DNA of 64,000 bases, taken from positions 124,001 through 188,000 of the forward strand of contig NZ_ML133853.1 of assembly GCF_003994255.1 (NCBI RefSeq), in the 5' to 3' direction. Both the position numbers and the translations under genes were made by a program. This document shows, in pieces, positions 45,218 through 53,375 of the stretch (positions are counted from its first letter, which is position 1; each line of letters opens with the position of its first letter). The notes under the pieces were generated by a model. It was not told where the DNA came from. It saw nothing but the letters and a program-made list of their open reading frames with translations, and searched no databases. This DNA is from Brachybacterium paraconglomeratum. GTDB taxonomy: Bacteria > Actinomycetota > Actinomycetes > Actinomycetales > Dermabacteraceae.

Positions 45218-45762
45218 CACGCCGCACCACGGTTTTGACGACACTTCCGACACCGGAACTCTGCCTATGACCCATGAGGCGTCGCGCGAAGCAGAATAAG
45301 AGCGGTCCGAAAGCCCTGGTCGGCGGACTTTGGCCAGCGTTTCGCGTGGAACAGTGCACTGGGCAAGTTGACATGACGGGATCACTGCGACGGATACGGC
45401 ACTGTTCCCCGCGACGGACATCTTCCACGTGGGTACCACCGGCCCGGCAGAGGCGGGGCAGCTCGTCCCCCGCATACCGCGGACTCTCCTCCTTCGAGGA
45501 TCGTGCACCGCGAGCCCTGGAACGCACGTCCCAGGACCAGGCGACTCGGTTTCCCGTGGAACTCCCCAGGGGAGCGAGTCAGCCGAGGCCAGCGTTGCAT
45601 GAATGGCATCAGATGCTCGCACAGGCATCCTCAGGAGACCGGAGCATCTCAGTGCCGACACCTGCGGCCCTCGCAATCTGCAGCGGGGAGCCACATGTTT
45701 CCCGGGAAACCACGAGGGACCGAGGCACGTAAGGACTCCGCTTCCACAAGGGTGCACACATC

Positions 45763-45824
45763 TGTGGACAACCACTCTCCGGTGGAGAAGTGCAGTCCAC
45801 AGAGTTGTACACAACGGTGGACAA
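45763..45824. promoter_or_regulatory. DnaA box cluster, right flank of the parS array
   Basis: Perfect TGTGGACAA at 45763-45771, one-mismatch TTGTACACA at 45805-45813 and GGTGGACAA at 45816-45824, with a weaker CAGTCCACA between. It begins 53 bases after the last parS-like site. Confidence 0.55.
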
Positions 45825-46018
45825 GCTCCGTTCTGGACCCTGGCCTGCACCGATGGCGCGGATTCATCCCCCGGTACGAGGGCGACGCGGGGCTGGGGAA
45901 GGGGCTGCGGAGGGAAGAGGAAGACAGGTGCGTCCACACCGCGAGCACCGTACGGAGCTGACACACATAGCGTCTATGGCAGATCCGTGTTTACTGTGAC
46001 ACCGCTCACACTAGAGGA

Positions 46019-46042
46019 GGGACCCTTTCGCTGAAGGGTCCC
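46019..46042. terminator. hairpin downstream of parB
   Basis: 9-bp perfect stem GGGACCCTT/AAGGGTCCC, 6-base loop, about 190 bases past the parB stop. It may end the parA-parB transcript. Confidence 0.55.
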
Positions 46043-46232
46043 CTCGGGATGCTGGTATTCCTCGCGGGCGAACGCGGAGTTTGACCGGCGGGAGGGGGAC
46101 GGGACGAGCACGCTCTCGTCGGTCAGAAGAGGAGCGCGCTCGTCATCGGGACGACGGCATGGCGCACGTTCCACACCGCAGCACGTCAGCGCTGCAGCGA
46201 GCGGGTGCGGAACGGACTCCGCACTCCCCGAG

Positions 46233-48470
46233 TCACTCCGGGGCCGGGAGCTCCAGGCCCATGTTCTCGATGAGGCGCTCGAGGTCCTCGAGGTTCGTGA
46301 ACTCGAGGGTGATCTTGCCCTTGCGCTTGCCCACATCGATCCGCACAGGCGCCTCGAGGCGGTTCGACAGCCGGCTCGTCAGGTCCACGACGTGCGGATC
46401 GTAGGTGCTGCGGCGAACGGTGCGGGGAGCCTGCTGCTGTCCGCCGCGTGCCACCAGACGCTCCACGGCGCGCACGGAGAGGCCCTCGCTCACGATCCGC
46501 TGGGCCAGCTCCTCCATGAGGGTCGGATCGTCCAGAGAGAGCAGCGCACGGGCGTGGCCGGCGCTGATCGCTCCGCTGGCGAGACGGCGCTGCACGAGGG
46601 CGGGGAGCCGCAGCAGGCGGAGCGTGTTCGTGATCTGCGGGCGCGAGCGCCCGATGCGCTCTCCCAGCTCGTCCTGCGTGCACCCGAAGTCGTCGAGCAG
46701 CTGCTGGTAGGCGTTCGCCTCCTCCAGCGGGTTCAGCTGGGTGCGGTGCAGGTTCTCGAGGAGCGCGTCGCGCAGGAGGTCGTCGTCGCTGGTCTCGCGG
46801 ATGATCGCGGGGATGGCGGTGAGACCGGCACGGCGGGCGGCGCGCCACCGGCGCTCGCCCATGACGAGCTCGAAGGACTCCCCGTCCTCGGTGACCGGGA
46901 TCGGGCGCACCACGACGGGCTGCAGCACGCCGACCTCGCGCAGCGAGTACGCGAGCTCGTCGAGCTCCTCCTCGTCGAACATCGTGCGCGGGTTGCGGGG
47001 GTTCTCCCGGACCTCGTGGATCGGGATCTCCGCGAACTCCGCGCCAGGGACGCTGACGAGGCCCTGGCTCGCGAGAGGAGCTCGCTCCGAGCCGGCGGCG
47101 GACTGGTCGGCAGCGTCGGAAGGCGCTTCCCCGGCGTCATCGCGCGCATCCCCATCGGGACCGACCGCAGCTGCGTGCTCGGAGTCCGTCTCAGCGGGCT
47201 CGTCGGTCGCAGGGTGCTCGCCGGCCGGCGCGGAGCTGTTCTGAGCGGCAGGGGCTTCCTGAGGGGCGGCAGCAGGCAGCTCGGTCGTGGAGGGCTCGGC
47301 AGGCGCTGCCGGCTCGGCGTCCTCCGACGGGGCGGTGTCGCGCACTCGGGTGTACTCGACCGCCTCGACGTCGACGATCGGGCTGTCCTCGCCGCGCAGG
47401 GGGGCCTCCGACTCCGCGGAGCCGGCCTGCGGAGCCTCCTCCGGCGCGTCATCGGTCTCGGACTGCGCATCCTGCGCACTCGACGCCGGGGCCGTCGCCT
47501 CGTTCTCTGCGGCGGCAGGAGCGGCCTGCGAAGAAGCCTGCTCCTGCTCGGCCGACGAGGAGGCGACGGTCGGGACCTCGTCGGTCCTGACCGGAGCGGT
47601 CTCGTCGACTGCTCCGCCCGTCGCGGGGGCGGGGGTGGGAGTGGTCGGCGCCGAGGTGGGCCGAGCGGTCGCGCTCGCGTCCTTCGAGGCGGCGGTGCCC
47701 TCCGCGGTGCCGGTCGAGTCGGCGGCAGCCGTGGGCACGGCCGCGCTCTTCGCGCCGGTGGATCGCTTCGCCGGGGAGGAGGCGCCCTTCGAGCTGGAGG
47801 TGCTCCTCGCGGGCGAGGAGGTCCTGGACGAGGAGGTGCTCTTGGCAGTCCCGGTGCTCTTCGCGGCTCCTGAGCGCTTCGCGGTCGTCGACGGCGCGGA
47901 CGTCGCCGAGGTGCTCTTCGAGGCAGTGCTCTTCGACGCAGTGCTCTTCGCCGTCGTGCTCTTCGAGGTGGTGCTCTTCGACGTGGTGCCCTTCGAGGCG
48001 GTGCCGGAGTCCTTGGACGCGGTGCCCTTGGACGAGGTCGAGCGGGAGCCGGTGCCCGCCGAGCTCGACGTGCCGCGCTGTGCCGCCGTGCCCTTGGAGG
48101 TCGTCGAGGCCTCGGCGGCCGTCCCGGCGCCGGAACCGCTCGCGTCCGCGCCACCGGAGGAGTTCCCGGCTCCGGAGCGCTTCGCGGTCGACGAGCTGCC
48201 GGAGCGGCCCGCGGTGCGGCCGCGTCGCTCGGCGGCGGCGCGCGCCATGCCGGTCGCCAGGTCACGGGCGCCGCCCCGCTGGGGGGCGTCCTCGGAGGAG
48301 ACCTTCTCGCCGGAGAAGAACATGTCCACCGGGCGCGTGCTCGACGCGGCGGAGCTGCCCTCCTCCTGCGGACGGGTGCGCGTGCGCAGCTCCTGCTCAG
48401 GAGCGGGCGAGGAGCCTGCCCCCGGGATCAGGGCGCCGAGACCTCTGCCGAGTCCTCGCTTCTGCGTCAT
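46233..48470 (-). CDS. parB: chromosome-partitioning ParB with a very long low-complexity insertion
   Basis: CTP-dependent clamp that loads at parS and organises the origin region. 745 residues, about twice the usual 320-380. The N-terminus is the ParA-contacting QKRGLGRGLGALIPG (2-17). Then about 455 residues of low complexity: roughly 95-235 is Ser/Thr/Ala/Lys-rich with short units such as TSKSTTSKSTTAKSTASK, and roughly 235-470 is Glu/Asp/Ala/Pro-rich. The standard part starts near 478: EIPIHEVRENPRNPR, the CTP-site segment VMGERRWRAARRAG near 535, the HTH region (TQDELGERIGRSRPQITNTL, about 590-612) and the C-terminal dimer domain ending LENMGLELPAPE-like. Start at ATG 48468-48470. Follows parA by 85 bp. 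Confidence 0.93.
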   Translation of the reverse strand: MTQKRGLGRGLGALIPGAGSSPAPEQELRTRTRPQEEGSSAASSTRPVDMFFSGEKVSSEDAPQRGGARDLATGMARAAAERRGRTAGRSGSSSTAKRSGAGNSSGGADASGSGAGTAAEASTTSKGTAAQRGTSSSAGTGSRSTSSKGTASKDSGTASKGTTSKSTTSKSTTAKSTASKSTASKSTSATSAPSTTAKRSGAAKSTGTAKSTSSSRTSSPARSTSSSKGASSPAKRSTGAKSAAVPTAAADSTGTAEGTAASKDASATARPTSAPTTPTPAPATGGAVDETAPVRTDEVPTVASSSAEQEQASSQAAPAAAENEATAPASSAQDAQSETDDAPEEAPQAGSAESEAPLRGEDSPIVDVEAVEYTRVRDTAPSEDAEPAAPAEPSTTELPAAAPQEAPAAQNSSAPAGEHPATDEPAETDSEHAAAVGPDGDARDDAGEAPSDAADQSAAGSERAPLASQGLVSVPGAEFAEIPIHEVRENPRNPRTMFDEEELDELAYSLREVGVLQPVVVRPIPVTEDGESFELVMGERRWRAARRAGLTAIPAIIRETSDDDLLRDALLENLHRTQLNPLEEANAYQQLLDDFGCTQDELGERIGRSRPQITNTLRLLRLPALVQRRLASGAISAGHARALLSLDDPTLMEELAQRIVSEGLSVRAVERLVARGGQQQAPRTVRRSTYDPHVVDLTSRLSNRLEAPVRIDVGKRKGKITLEFTNLEDLERLIENMGLELPAPE

Positions 48471-48555
48471 GGCCGTTGTCCTTCCGAGAAATGTCGTCAC
48501 CGTGGGGGTGACCTCCGTGCCGGGCGCGACATCGCGCGGTGAGGGGAGGTCGAGG

Positions 48556-49485
48556 TCAGGGAGCGGGCCGGGAGTTCAGCTCGAAGGCCGCCGCCCGGTA
48601 GGCGAGCGCCCCGCTGGAGCCGGGATCGTAGGTGAGCACGGTCTGGCCGTAGCTCGGCGCCTCGGAGATCCTCACCGATCGCGGGATCGTGGTCTCGAGG
48701 GTCTGGTCGGGGAAGTGGTCCCGCACGTCCTGGGCGACCTGTGCGGCGAGGCGCGTGCGCGCGTCGTACATGGTCAGCAGGATCGTGGAGACCACGAGAT
48801 CCGGGTTCAGGTGCTGCCGGATCAGGTCGATGTTGTTCAGCAGCAGCGTCAGGCCCTCGAGCGCGTAGTACTCGGCCTGGATCGGGATCATCACCTCACG
48901 GGCCGCGACCAGCGCGTTGACCGTGAGCAGGCCGAGGGAGGGCGGGCAGTCGACGAGCACGTAGTCCAGGCGGGGCAGGCCCTGGGCCTCCCGCTCCTCG
49001 AGGTGCTCGCGGATGGCGTTGCGCAGCCGGTTCTCGCGGGCGACGAGGGAGACCAGCTCGATCTCGGCGCCGGAGAGATTGATCGTCGCGGGGGCGCACT
49101 GCAGGCGCTCCATGTCCGGGACGTCCTGGACCACCTCGGACAGCGGCGCGGACTCGACCAGCACCTCGTACATGCTGGGCACCTCGGCATGGTGCTCGAT
49201 GTTCAGCGCCGTGGAGGTGTTGCCCTGCGGGTCGGCGTCGATCACGAGCACGTGCAGGCCGCCCATGGTCAGCGCGGCCGCGAGGTTCACGGTGGTGGAG
49301 GTCTTCCCCACCCCGCCCTTCTGGTTCGCGATGGTCACGATCCTGGTGTGCTCGGGGGAGGTGAACTCGACCTCCTCCAGCTGCCGGCGGCGGGCGTGGT
49401 CCCGGGTGAGCTCGCGCATCAGCGGGGTGTCGTCCATCGACCCCGCCCCCTGGGAGGAGCCCTCGCGCTTCTCAGCCACGCGCAT
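48556..49485 (-). CDS. parA: chromosome-partitioning ATPase ParA (Soj)
   Basis: Deviant Walker ATPase of 309 residues that moves ParB-parS complexes along the nucleoid. ANQKGGVGKTSTTVNLAAAL near residue 52 is the deviant Walker A (with signature Lys), HVLVIDADPQGN near 80 the A' motif, and YVLVDCPPSLGLLTVNAL near 175 the Walker B. The N-terminal 45 residues extend beyond the minimal family. The start overlaps the rsmG stop by 14 bases (ATG at 49483-49485), so the genes are translationally coupled. Confidence 0.96.
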   Translation of the reverse strand: MRVAEKREGSSQGAGSMDDTPLMRELTRDHARRRQLEEVEFTSPEHTRIVTIANQKGGVGKTSTTVNLAAALTMGGLHVLVIDADPQGNTSTALNIEHHAEVPSMYEVLVESAPLSEVVQDVPDMERLQCAPATINLSGAEIELVSLVARENRLRNAIREHLEEREAQGLPRLDYVLVDCPPSLGLLTVNALVAAREVMIPIQAEYYALEGLTLLLNNIDLIRQHLNPDLVVSTILLTMYDARTRLAAQVAQDVRDHFPDQTLETTIPRSVRISEAPSYGQTVLTYDPGSSGALAYRAAAFELNSRPAP

Positions 49486-50137
49486 CTCCCTTCCTGCTCG
49501 CCTTCGGCCGGCGACGCACTTGGACCACTGTAGTGGGAACCTCGACCTCGCCCATCCCGTACCGGGTGATGGTGGGGTCGATCCCGCCGAGCTTCGTGAG
49601 CACCTTCTGGGCCCTCTCGATCTCGTCGGCGGCCGAGGAGCCCTTCATCGCCAGCAGCAGCCCCTCCTCCTCCACCAGCGGGAGGGTCCAGCGGGCCAGC
49701 TTGTCCAGCGCCGCGACGGCCCGGGCGGTGACCACCTCGAACTCCCGCTCGCCGTGCAGCTCCTCGGCACGGGCGCGGACGACCTCGAGGCCGAGGCCGA
49801 GCTCGGCGTCGACCTCCTCCAGCCAGGTGGTGCGACGCTGCATCGTCTCGATCAGCATCACCTGCAGCTCAGGGCGGGCGATCGCGATCACGACGCCGGG
49901 CAGCCCGGCCCCGGAGCCGACGTCGGCCAGGGTCCTGACCGACGAGTCGATGGCGTCGGCCATCAGCGCGCAGTTGAGCAGGTGGCGCTCCCAGAGCCGC
50001 TCCACCTCGCGCGGTCCGATCAGACCGCGCTCGGGACCCTGCTCGGCGAGCAGGGCGGCGAAGCGCTCGGCGAGCTCGAGCCGGTCGCCGAAGAGGCGCT
50101 CGGCCAGGGGTCGGAGCGATGCGGGGAGCGTCGTCAC
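49472..50137 (-). CDS. rsmG: 16S rRNA (guanine-N7)-methyltransferase
   Basis: Methylates G527 of 16S rRNA (E. coli numbering), the site that affects streptomycin sensitivity. 221 residues. ERLWERHLLNCALMADAI near residue 46 and the SAM motif LADVGSGAGLPGVVIAIARP near 70 are diagnostic for RsmG/GidB. It lies 8 bp after jag and overlaps parA, the standard origin-proximal order. Confidence 0.95.
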   Translation of the reverse strand: MTTLPASLRPLAERLFGDRLELAERFAALLAEQGPERGLIGPREVERLWERHLLNCALMADAIDSSVRTLADVGSGAGLPGVVIAIARPELQVMLIETMQRRTTWLEEVDAELGLGLEVVRARAEELHGEREFEVVTARAVAALDKLARWTLPLVEEEGLLLAMKGSSAADEIERAQKVLTKLGGIDPTITRYGMGEVEVPTTVVQVRRRPKASRKGDARG

Positions 50138-50145
50138 GGCAGGCC

Positions 50146-50811
50146 TCAGGACGTCGGGTAGATCACGACGTGACGGCCCTTGCCGTCGCCGTCGGACTCG
50201 GAGCGCAGCCCCTCGCGCTTGGCGACGTCATGGGCGACCTTGCGCTCGAAGGGGTTCATCGGCCGCATCGGGACCGGCTGCCCGGACTCCTTCGCCTCGG
50301 CGATCGCGGAGGCGGCGAGCTCCTCGAGTCCGCCCTTGTGCTCGGCACGGAAGCCGCCGATGTCCAGCATCAGGCGCGACCGGGCGCCGGTGCGGGTCTG
50401 GACCGCGAGGCGCGCGAGCTCCTGCAGGGCGTCCAGCAGCTCGCCCTTGGGGCGGTTCAGCTCCGCGAGACGGTCCGCGCCGCGGATCTCCACGGAGGCG
50501 CGGTCGCCGTCCACGTCGATGTCGATGTCGCCGTCGAGGTCCGCGATGTCCAGCAGCTCCTCGAGGTAGTCGGCGGCGATGTCGCCCTCCTCCTCGAGGC
50601 GGCGCAGGCGCTCCTCGTCGGACTCGCCGTCGGACTCGTCCTCGGACTCGCTCTCGACCGCGTCCTGCGTCTCGGCGGCCTCGGCGGAGCCGGCGGAGTC
50701 CGCGGGGGCGGCGGTCTCCGCGGCCTCGGCGGCCGGGGCGTCCGTGCCCTCGTGCGCCTGCCGGGCGGCGGTCTCGTCGGCCGACGACGGATCGGTGATG
50801 GTCTCGTTCAT
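50146..50811 (-). CDS. jag: KH/R3H RNA-binding protein Jag (KhpB)
   Basis: RNA-binding protein of 221 residues that pairs with KhpA in other bacteria and influences cell elongation. The first 75 residues are acidic and low complexity (SESEDESDGESDEERL), replacing the Jag-N domain. A KH domain covers about 80-150 (RPKGELLDALQELARLAVQ) and an R3H domain 155-221 (MNPFERKVAHDVAKREGL, with the RxxxH pattern). Start at 50809-50811. Confidence 0.92.
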   Translation of the reverse strand: MNETITDPSSADETAARQAHEGTDAPAAEAAETAAPADSAGSAEAAETQDAVESESEDESDGESDEERLRRLEEEGDIAADYLEELLDIADLDGDIDIDVDGDRASVEIRGADRLAELNRPKGELLDALQELARLAVQTRTGARSRLMLDIGGFRAEHKGGLEELAASAIAEAKESGQPVPMRPMNPFERKVAHDVAKREGLRSESDGDGKGRHVVIYPTS

Positions 50812-50875
50812 TCAGGGTCCTCCGGGAATGCAGGGATGGACGACCCGGGAGCGACCGTGCTCCCGGGCCGTGAGG

Positions 50876-51979
50876 TCACTTCTTCCGCTTCTTCTTGCCC
50901 TTGTCCAGGGGGGAGCTCTTCGGCGGGGGCACCGGGAAGTCACCGGACTCCTCCTGCGCCCTGCGCCGCTCCTCGGCGGCCTTGGCGCGGGCCTCGCGGG
51001 CGCGCTGCAGCTTCTCCTCGTCGGAGAGCTTCTTGCCGCCCTTGTTCTTGGAGGTGGGCTGTACGCGGATGTTCCGCTCGGGCTCCGGATCGGGCTCGGC
51101 GACCTTCTTCGGCGGGGTGAAGTCCAGCGGCTCCAGACCCTTCCGCTCGCGCTTGGCGTTGATGCGCTCCTGGCGCTCCTTCTCCGCGTCGGAGCCGGGG
51201 GTGGGGGTCGCGCGGATGACGATGTACTGCTGGACGAAGGTCCACACGTTGGTGGTCAGCCAGTAGATGAGCACACCGATCGGCATGCCCGGCCCCGTGA
51301 TCACGTAGATGAACGGGAGCATGTACAGCATCATCTTCTGGGTGCTGGCCATGGGGCCCTCGAGGGCGGCCTTGGGCATGTTCTTCATGGTCAGCGACTT
51401 CTGGGTGAAGAAGGTGACCGCGCACATCGCCGCGATGATGATGCCGGCGACGATCTTGGTGGTGATCCCGCCGTCGCCGGAGTTCAGGAAGCTGTCGGCG
51501 ATGGTGACGTTGCCGAGGATGGTCGAGTTGCTGGCGCTCTGGGCCAGCTCGGTGGTCAGGGGCCCGAAGGGCTTCCCCTCGGCCGCGTCGGGCAGCTTGT
51601 TGAACAGCACCCGGAACAGGCCGAAGAAGATCGGCATCTGGAGCAGCACCGGCAGGCAGGAGGAGAACGGGCTGGCGCCGGCCTCCTTGTAGACCGCCAT
51701 GGTCTCCTCGGCCATCTTCTGCCGGGACTCCTGGTCGGTCTTGCCCTTGTACTTCTTCTGCACCGCCTGCAGCTCGGGCGAGACCATCTGCATCGCGCGC
51801 GAGGCGCGGATCTGGCGCACGAACAGCGGGATGATCAGGGTGCGGACCACGGCGGTGAGCCCGACGATGGACAGCACCCAGGTGATGCCCGAGTTCGGAT
51901 CCATGAACAGCGACAGCACCGCATGGAACTTCACCATGAGCCATGCGACGGCCCACTCGATCGGATACAGGGGATTCAT
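50876..51979 (-). CDS. yidC: membrane protein insertase YidC
   Basis: Oxa1/YidC insertase of 367 residues. The first helix follows MNPLYPIEWAVAW; the conserved cytoplasmic hairpin has SPELQAVQKKYKGKTDQESR near 88, and PVLLQMPIFFGLFRVLFN near 130 is the substrate-groove helix. Five membrane segments in all, then a long basic C-terminus (rich in Lys/Arg, ending DKGKKKRKK) that contacts the ribosome. Gram-positive type, without a large periplasmic domain. It lies 65 bp upstream of jag on the same strand. Confidence 0.95.
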   Translation of the reverse strand: MNPLYPIEWAVAWLMVKFHAVLSLFMDPNSGITWVLSIVGLTAVVRTLIIPLFVRQIRASRAMQMVSPELQAVQKKYKGKTDQESRQKMAEETMAVYKEAGASPFSSCLPVLLQMPIFFGLFRVLFNKLPDAAEGKPFGPLTTELAQSASNSTILGNVTIADSFLNSGDGGITTKIVAGIIIAAMCAVTFFTQKSLTMKNMPKAALEGPMASTQKMMLYMLPFIYVITGPGMPIGVLIYWLTTNVWTFVQQYIVIRATPTPGSDAEKERQERINAKRERKGLEPLDFTPPKKVAEPDPEPERNIRVQPTSKNKGGKKLSDEEKLQRAREARAKAAEERRRAQEESGDFPVPPPKSSPLDKGKKKRKK

Positions 51980-52064
51980 CGGCCTGGTCTTCCTGCCGCA
52001 CGGATGCGCATGTCGTTCATGCGAGGTGCCGGCTGTGGTCGGGAGTCTCGGACAAGGGTAGGCC

Positions 52065-52388
52065 CTAGGGGGCCGGGTGCCGCAGTCGGCGTGGATTGCT
52101 CCACATGCCCGGCGCCGGGACCGGATCGAGGCCCCCGCGGGTCAGGGGGTTGCAGCGGAGGATCCGCCAGGTGGTGAGCAGGATCCCCTTGAGGGCCCCG
52201 TGCGTGCGCAGGGCGTCCATGCCGTACTGCGAGCAGACGGGGTCGTACCGGCAGGCGGGCGGGGTGTACGGCGAGATGCCCACCTGGTAGCCGCGCACCG
52301 GCAGCATCAGCAGCCGGCGCGGCAGGCGGCCCAGGCGCCGCAGCGCGCCCTCGCGACCTCGCGCGCGCTCCGGCGGGACGCCGCTCAC
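52065..52388 (-). CDS. yidD: membrane protein insertion efficiency factor YidD
   Basis: 107-residue protein. The family core [30 protein letters not shown] with its Cys pattern is at residues 30-60, and [22 protein letters not shown] at 70-92 completes the signature. It assists YidC. Its ATG overlaps the rnpA stop (ATGA at 52385-52388). Confidence 0.94.
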   Translation of the reverse strand: MSGVPPERARGREGALRRLGRLPRRLLMLPVRGYQVGISPYTPPACRYDPVCSQYGMDALRTHGALKGILLTTWRILRCNPLTRGGLDPVPAPGMWSNPRRLRHPAP

Positions 52389-52753
52389 CGCGACCGCTCC
52401 TCGCGGCGGGCGAGCTTGCGGGAGGCGGAGGCGAGCGCCGAGTCCACGTCCTCGCGGAGCTCGGCGAAGGGCTGAGCCTCGATGCCCGGCAGCGCCCGCA
52501 GCACGATCGCGCTGCCGGCGGGGAGGGTCTCGAGATGCGGGCGCACGATCTCGCGCAGGCGCCGGGTGACGCGGTTGCGCACCACGGCGTTGCCGATCTT
52601 CTTGGACACGACGAATCCCACGCGGGGTGCCTCCTCCTCCTGCGTGAGCAGGGTCAGGTGCACGACCACGTGGGATCGAGCGCTGCGCGCGCCACCGCGG
52701 GTGACCGCACGGAACTCGTCGCCGCTGTGGAGCCGGCGACTAGACCAGTACAC
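52385..52753 (-). CDS. rnpA: ribonuclease P protein component
   Basis: Protein subunit of RNase P, 122 residues. [27 protein letters not shown] near residue 45 is the RNR motif that contacts the RNA subunit and the tRNA leader. Short basic protein, as usual. It follows rpmH after 35 bases; the two are almost always co-transcribed. Confidence 0.95.
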   Translation of the reverse strand: MYWSSRRLHSGDEFRAVTRGGARSARSHVVVHLTLLTQEEEAPRVGFVVSKKIGNAVVRNRVTRRLREIVRPHLETLPAGSAIVLRALPGIEAQPFAELREDVDSALASASRKLARREERSR

Positions 52754-52788
52754 GACGACGTGACGCCTCGGCCCTGGTCACCGTCGTC

Positions 52789-52926
52789 TCAGGCGGAGAG
52801 CTCGGCGCGGCCCTTGGCGCGACGGGCGTTCAGGATGCTGCGGCCGGCGCGGGTGCGCATGCGGGCGCGGAAGCCGTGCTTCTTGGCGCGGCGGCGGTTG
52901 TTCGGCTGGAACGTGCGCTTGCTCAT
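52789..52926 (-). CDS. rpmH: 50S ribosomal protein L34
   Basis: 45-residue, strongly basic ribosomal protein, [16 protein letters not shown] at the start and [15 protein letters not shown] at the end. AGGAGAACC precedes the ATG at 52924-52926. A consensus promoter lies upstream. Confidence 0.97.
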   Translation of the reverse strand: MSKRTFQPNNRRRAKKHGFRARMRTRAGRSILNARRAKGRAELSA

Positions 52927-53079
52927 GGTTCTCCTCGATCGTGGGCACGGGCGTGCCCCTCGCGGTGGCGTGTGGTCTGCTGCGCGAACGGATGTCCGGG
53001 CGCACCCGCCGGGGCGGGGCGGCTGCCGTGTCCCACATCGGGACGGTGCCGTCGGGCGGCGCGCAGCGCTGACTGCACG

Positions 53080-53108
53080 ATTTTAGGCGCGGGGGTGCAC
53101 GGGGTCAA
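53080..53108 (-). promoter_or_regulatory. rpmH promoter
   Basis: On the minus strand TTGACC (53103-53108), 17 bases, TAAAAT (53080-53085): a near-consensus sigma-70 promoter, the best in the window, 150 bases ahead of rpmH. Confidence 0.8.
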
Positions 53109-53292
53109 CGGAGGAGCCCCGTTGAGGGCCGGTTGTGGCCCGATTCTCACTTCCGGGGGCGTGTCGTGACGGCCCCGAGGGCCCGTCGTGCCCTTCGGGT
53201 CCTGTCCCTCCGACCCAGCGACGCCCGACGGGGCGGCGCCGCTCACATCGTCACGGTCGTCCCGGTCACGTCGGAGGCGGTTCCCCGACCTG

Positions 53293-53336
53293 TTGTCCAC
53301 ATCAGCGATCCACAGCGGTGAGGATAATGTGGAAAA
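53293..53336. promoter_or_regulatory. DnaA boxes in the dnaA promoter
   Basis: Perfect TTGTCCACA at 53293-53301, weaker CGATCCACA at 53306-53314 and one-mismatch TGTGGAAAA on the other strand at 53328-53336, overlapping GATAAT. The layout fits autoregulation of dnaA. Confidence 0.68.
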
Positions 53337-53375
53337 CTGTGGCGACCCGCGCCCGAGACCTGAGGGGGACACCTG

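Larger units (their letters stand above)
43487..45710. repeat. array of degenerate parS (ParB-binding) palindromes
   Basis: Matches to the 14-bp parS core GTTTCACGTGAAAC. Thirteen matches of 12/14 or better start at 43893, 44073, 44254, 44322, 44412, 44552, 44837, 44987, 45071, 45204, 45339, 45549 and 45697. Weaker ones start at 43487 (11/14), 43792 (10/14, right half perfect) and 44722 (11/14). Spacing is 68-285 bp, commonly 130-180. None is a perfect palindrome; the best are 44254 (GTTTCACGGGAAAC), 44837 and 45204. Substitutions differ from copy to copy and often keep symmetry (GTTCCACGTGCAAC, GTTTCCCGGGAAAC), so selection on a dimer-binding site is likely. Confidence 0.82.
42889..46232. 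other. 3.3-kb gene-free region carrying a parS-like array and DnaA boxes
   Basis: No frame on either strand here shows the strong third-position G/C bias of the neighbours, a convincing start context or a recognisable domain; base composition is lower (about 57-60% G+C in the lines I counted). Contents in order: a small hairpin, a cluster of DnaA boxes (43213-43456), the parS-like array (43487-45710), a second DnaA box cluster (45763-45824), and a hairpin (46019-46042) before the end of parB. In mycobacteria this gap between trx genes and parB is filled with cwlM and a GNAT gene. Confidence 0.8.
52927..53375. other. rpmH-dnaA intergenic region
   Basis: 449 bp of divergent promoters. It holds the rpmH promoter at 53080-53108 and, near the dnaA end, DnaA boxes around a GATAAT element (53323-53328) that probably is the dnaA -10. 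No gene seen. Confidence 0.75.

Noticed and set aside
42889-46232. Several open frames of 60-270 codons on both strands
   Set aside because: They lack the G/C bias at third positions, have no recognisable domains, overlap one another and cut across the parS-like sites.
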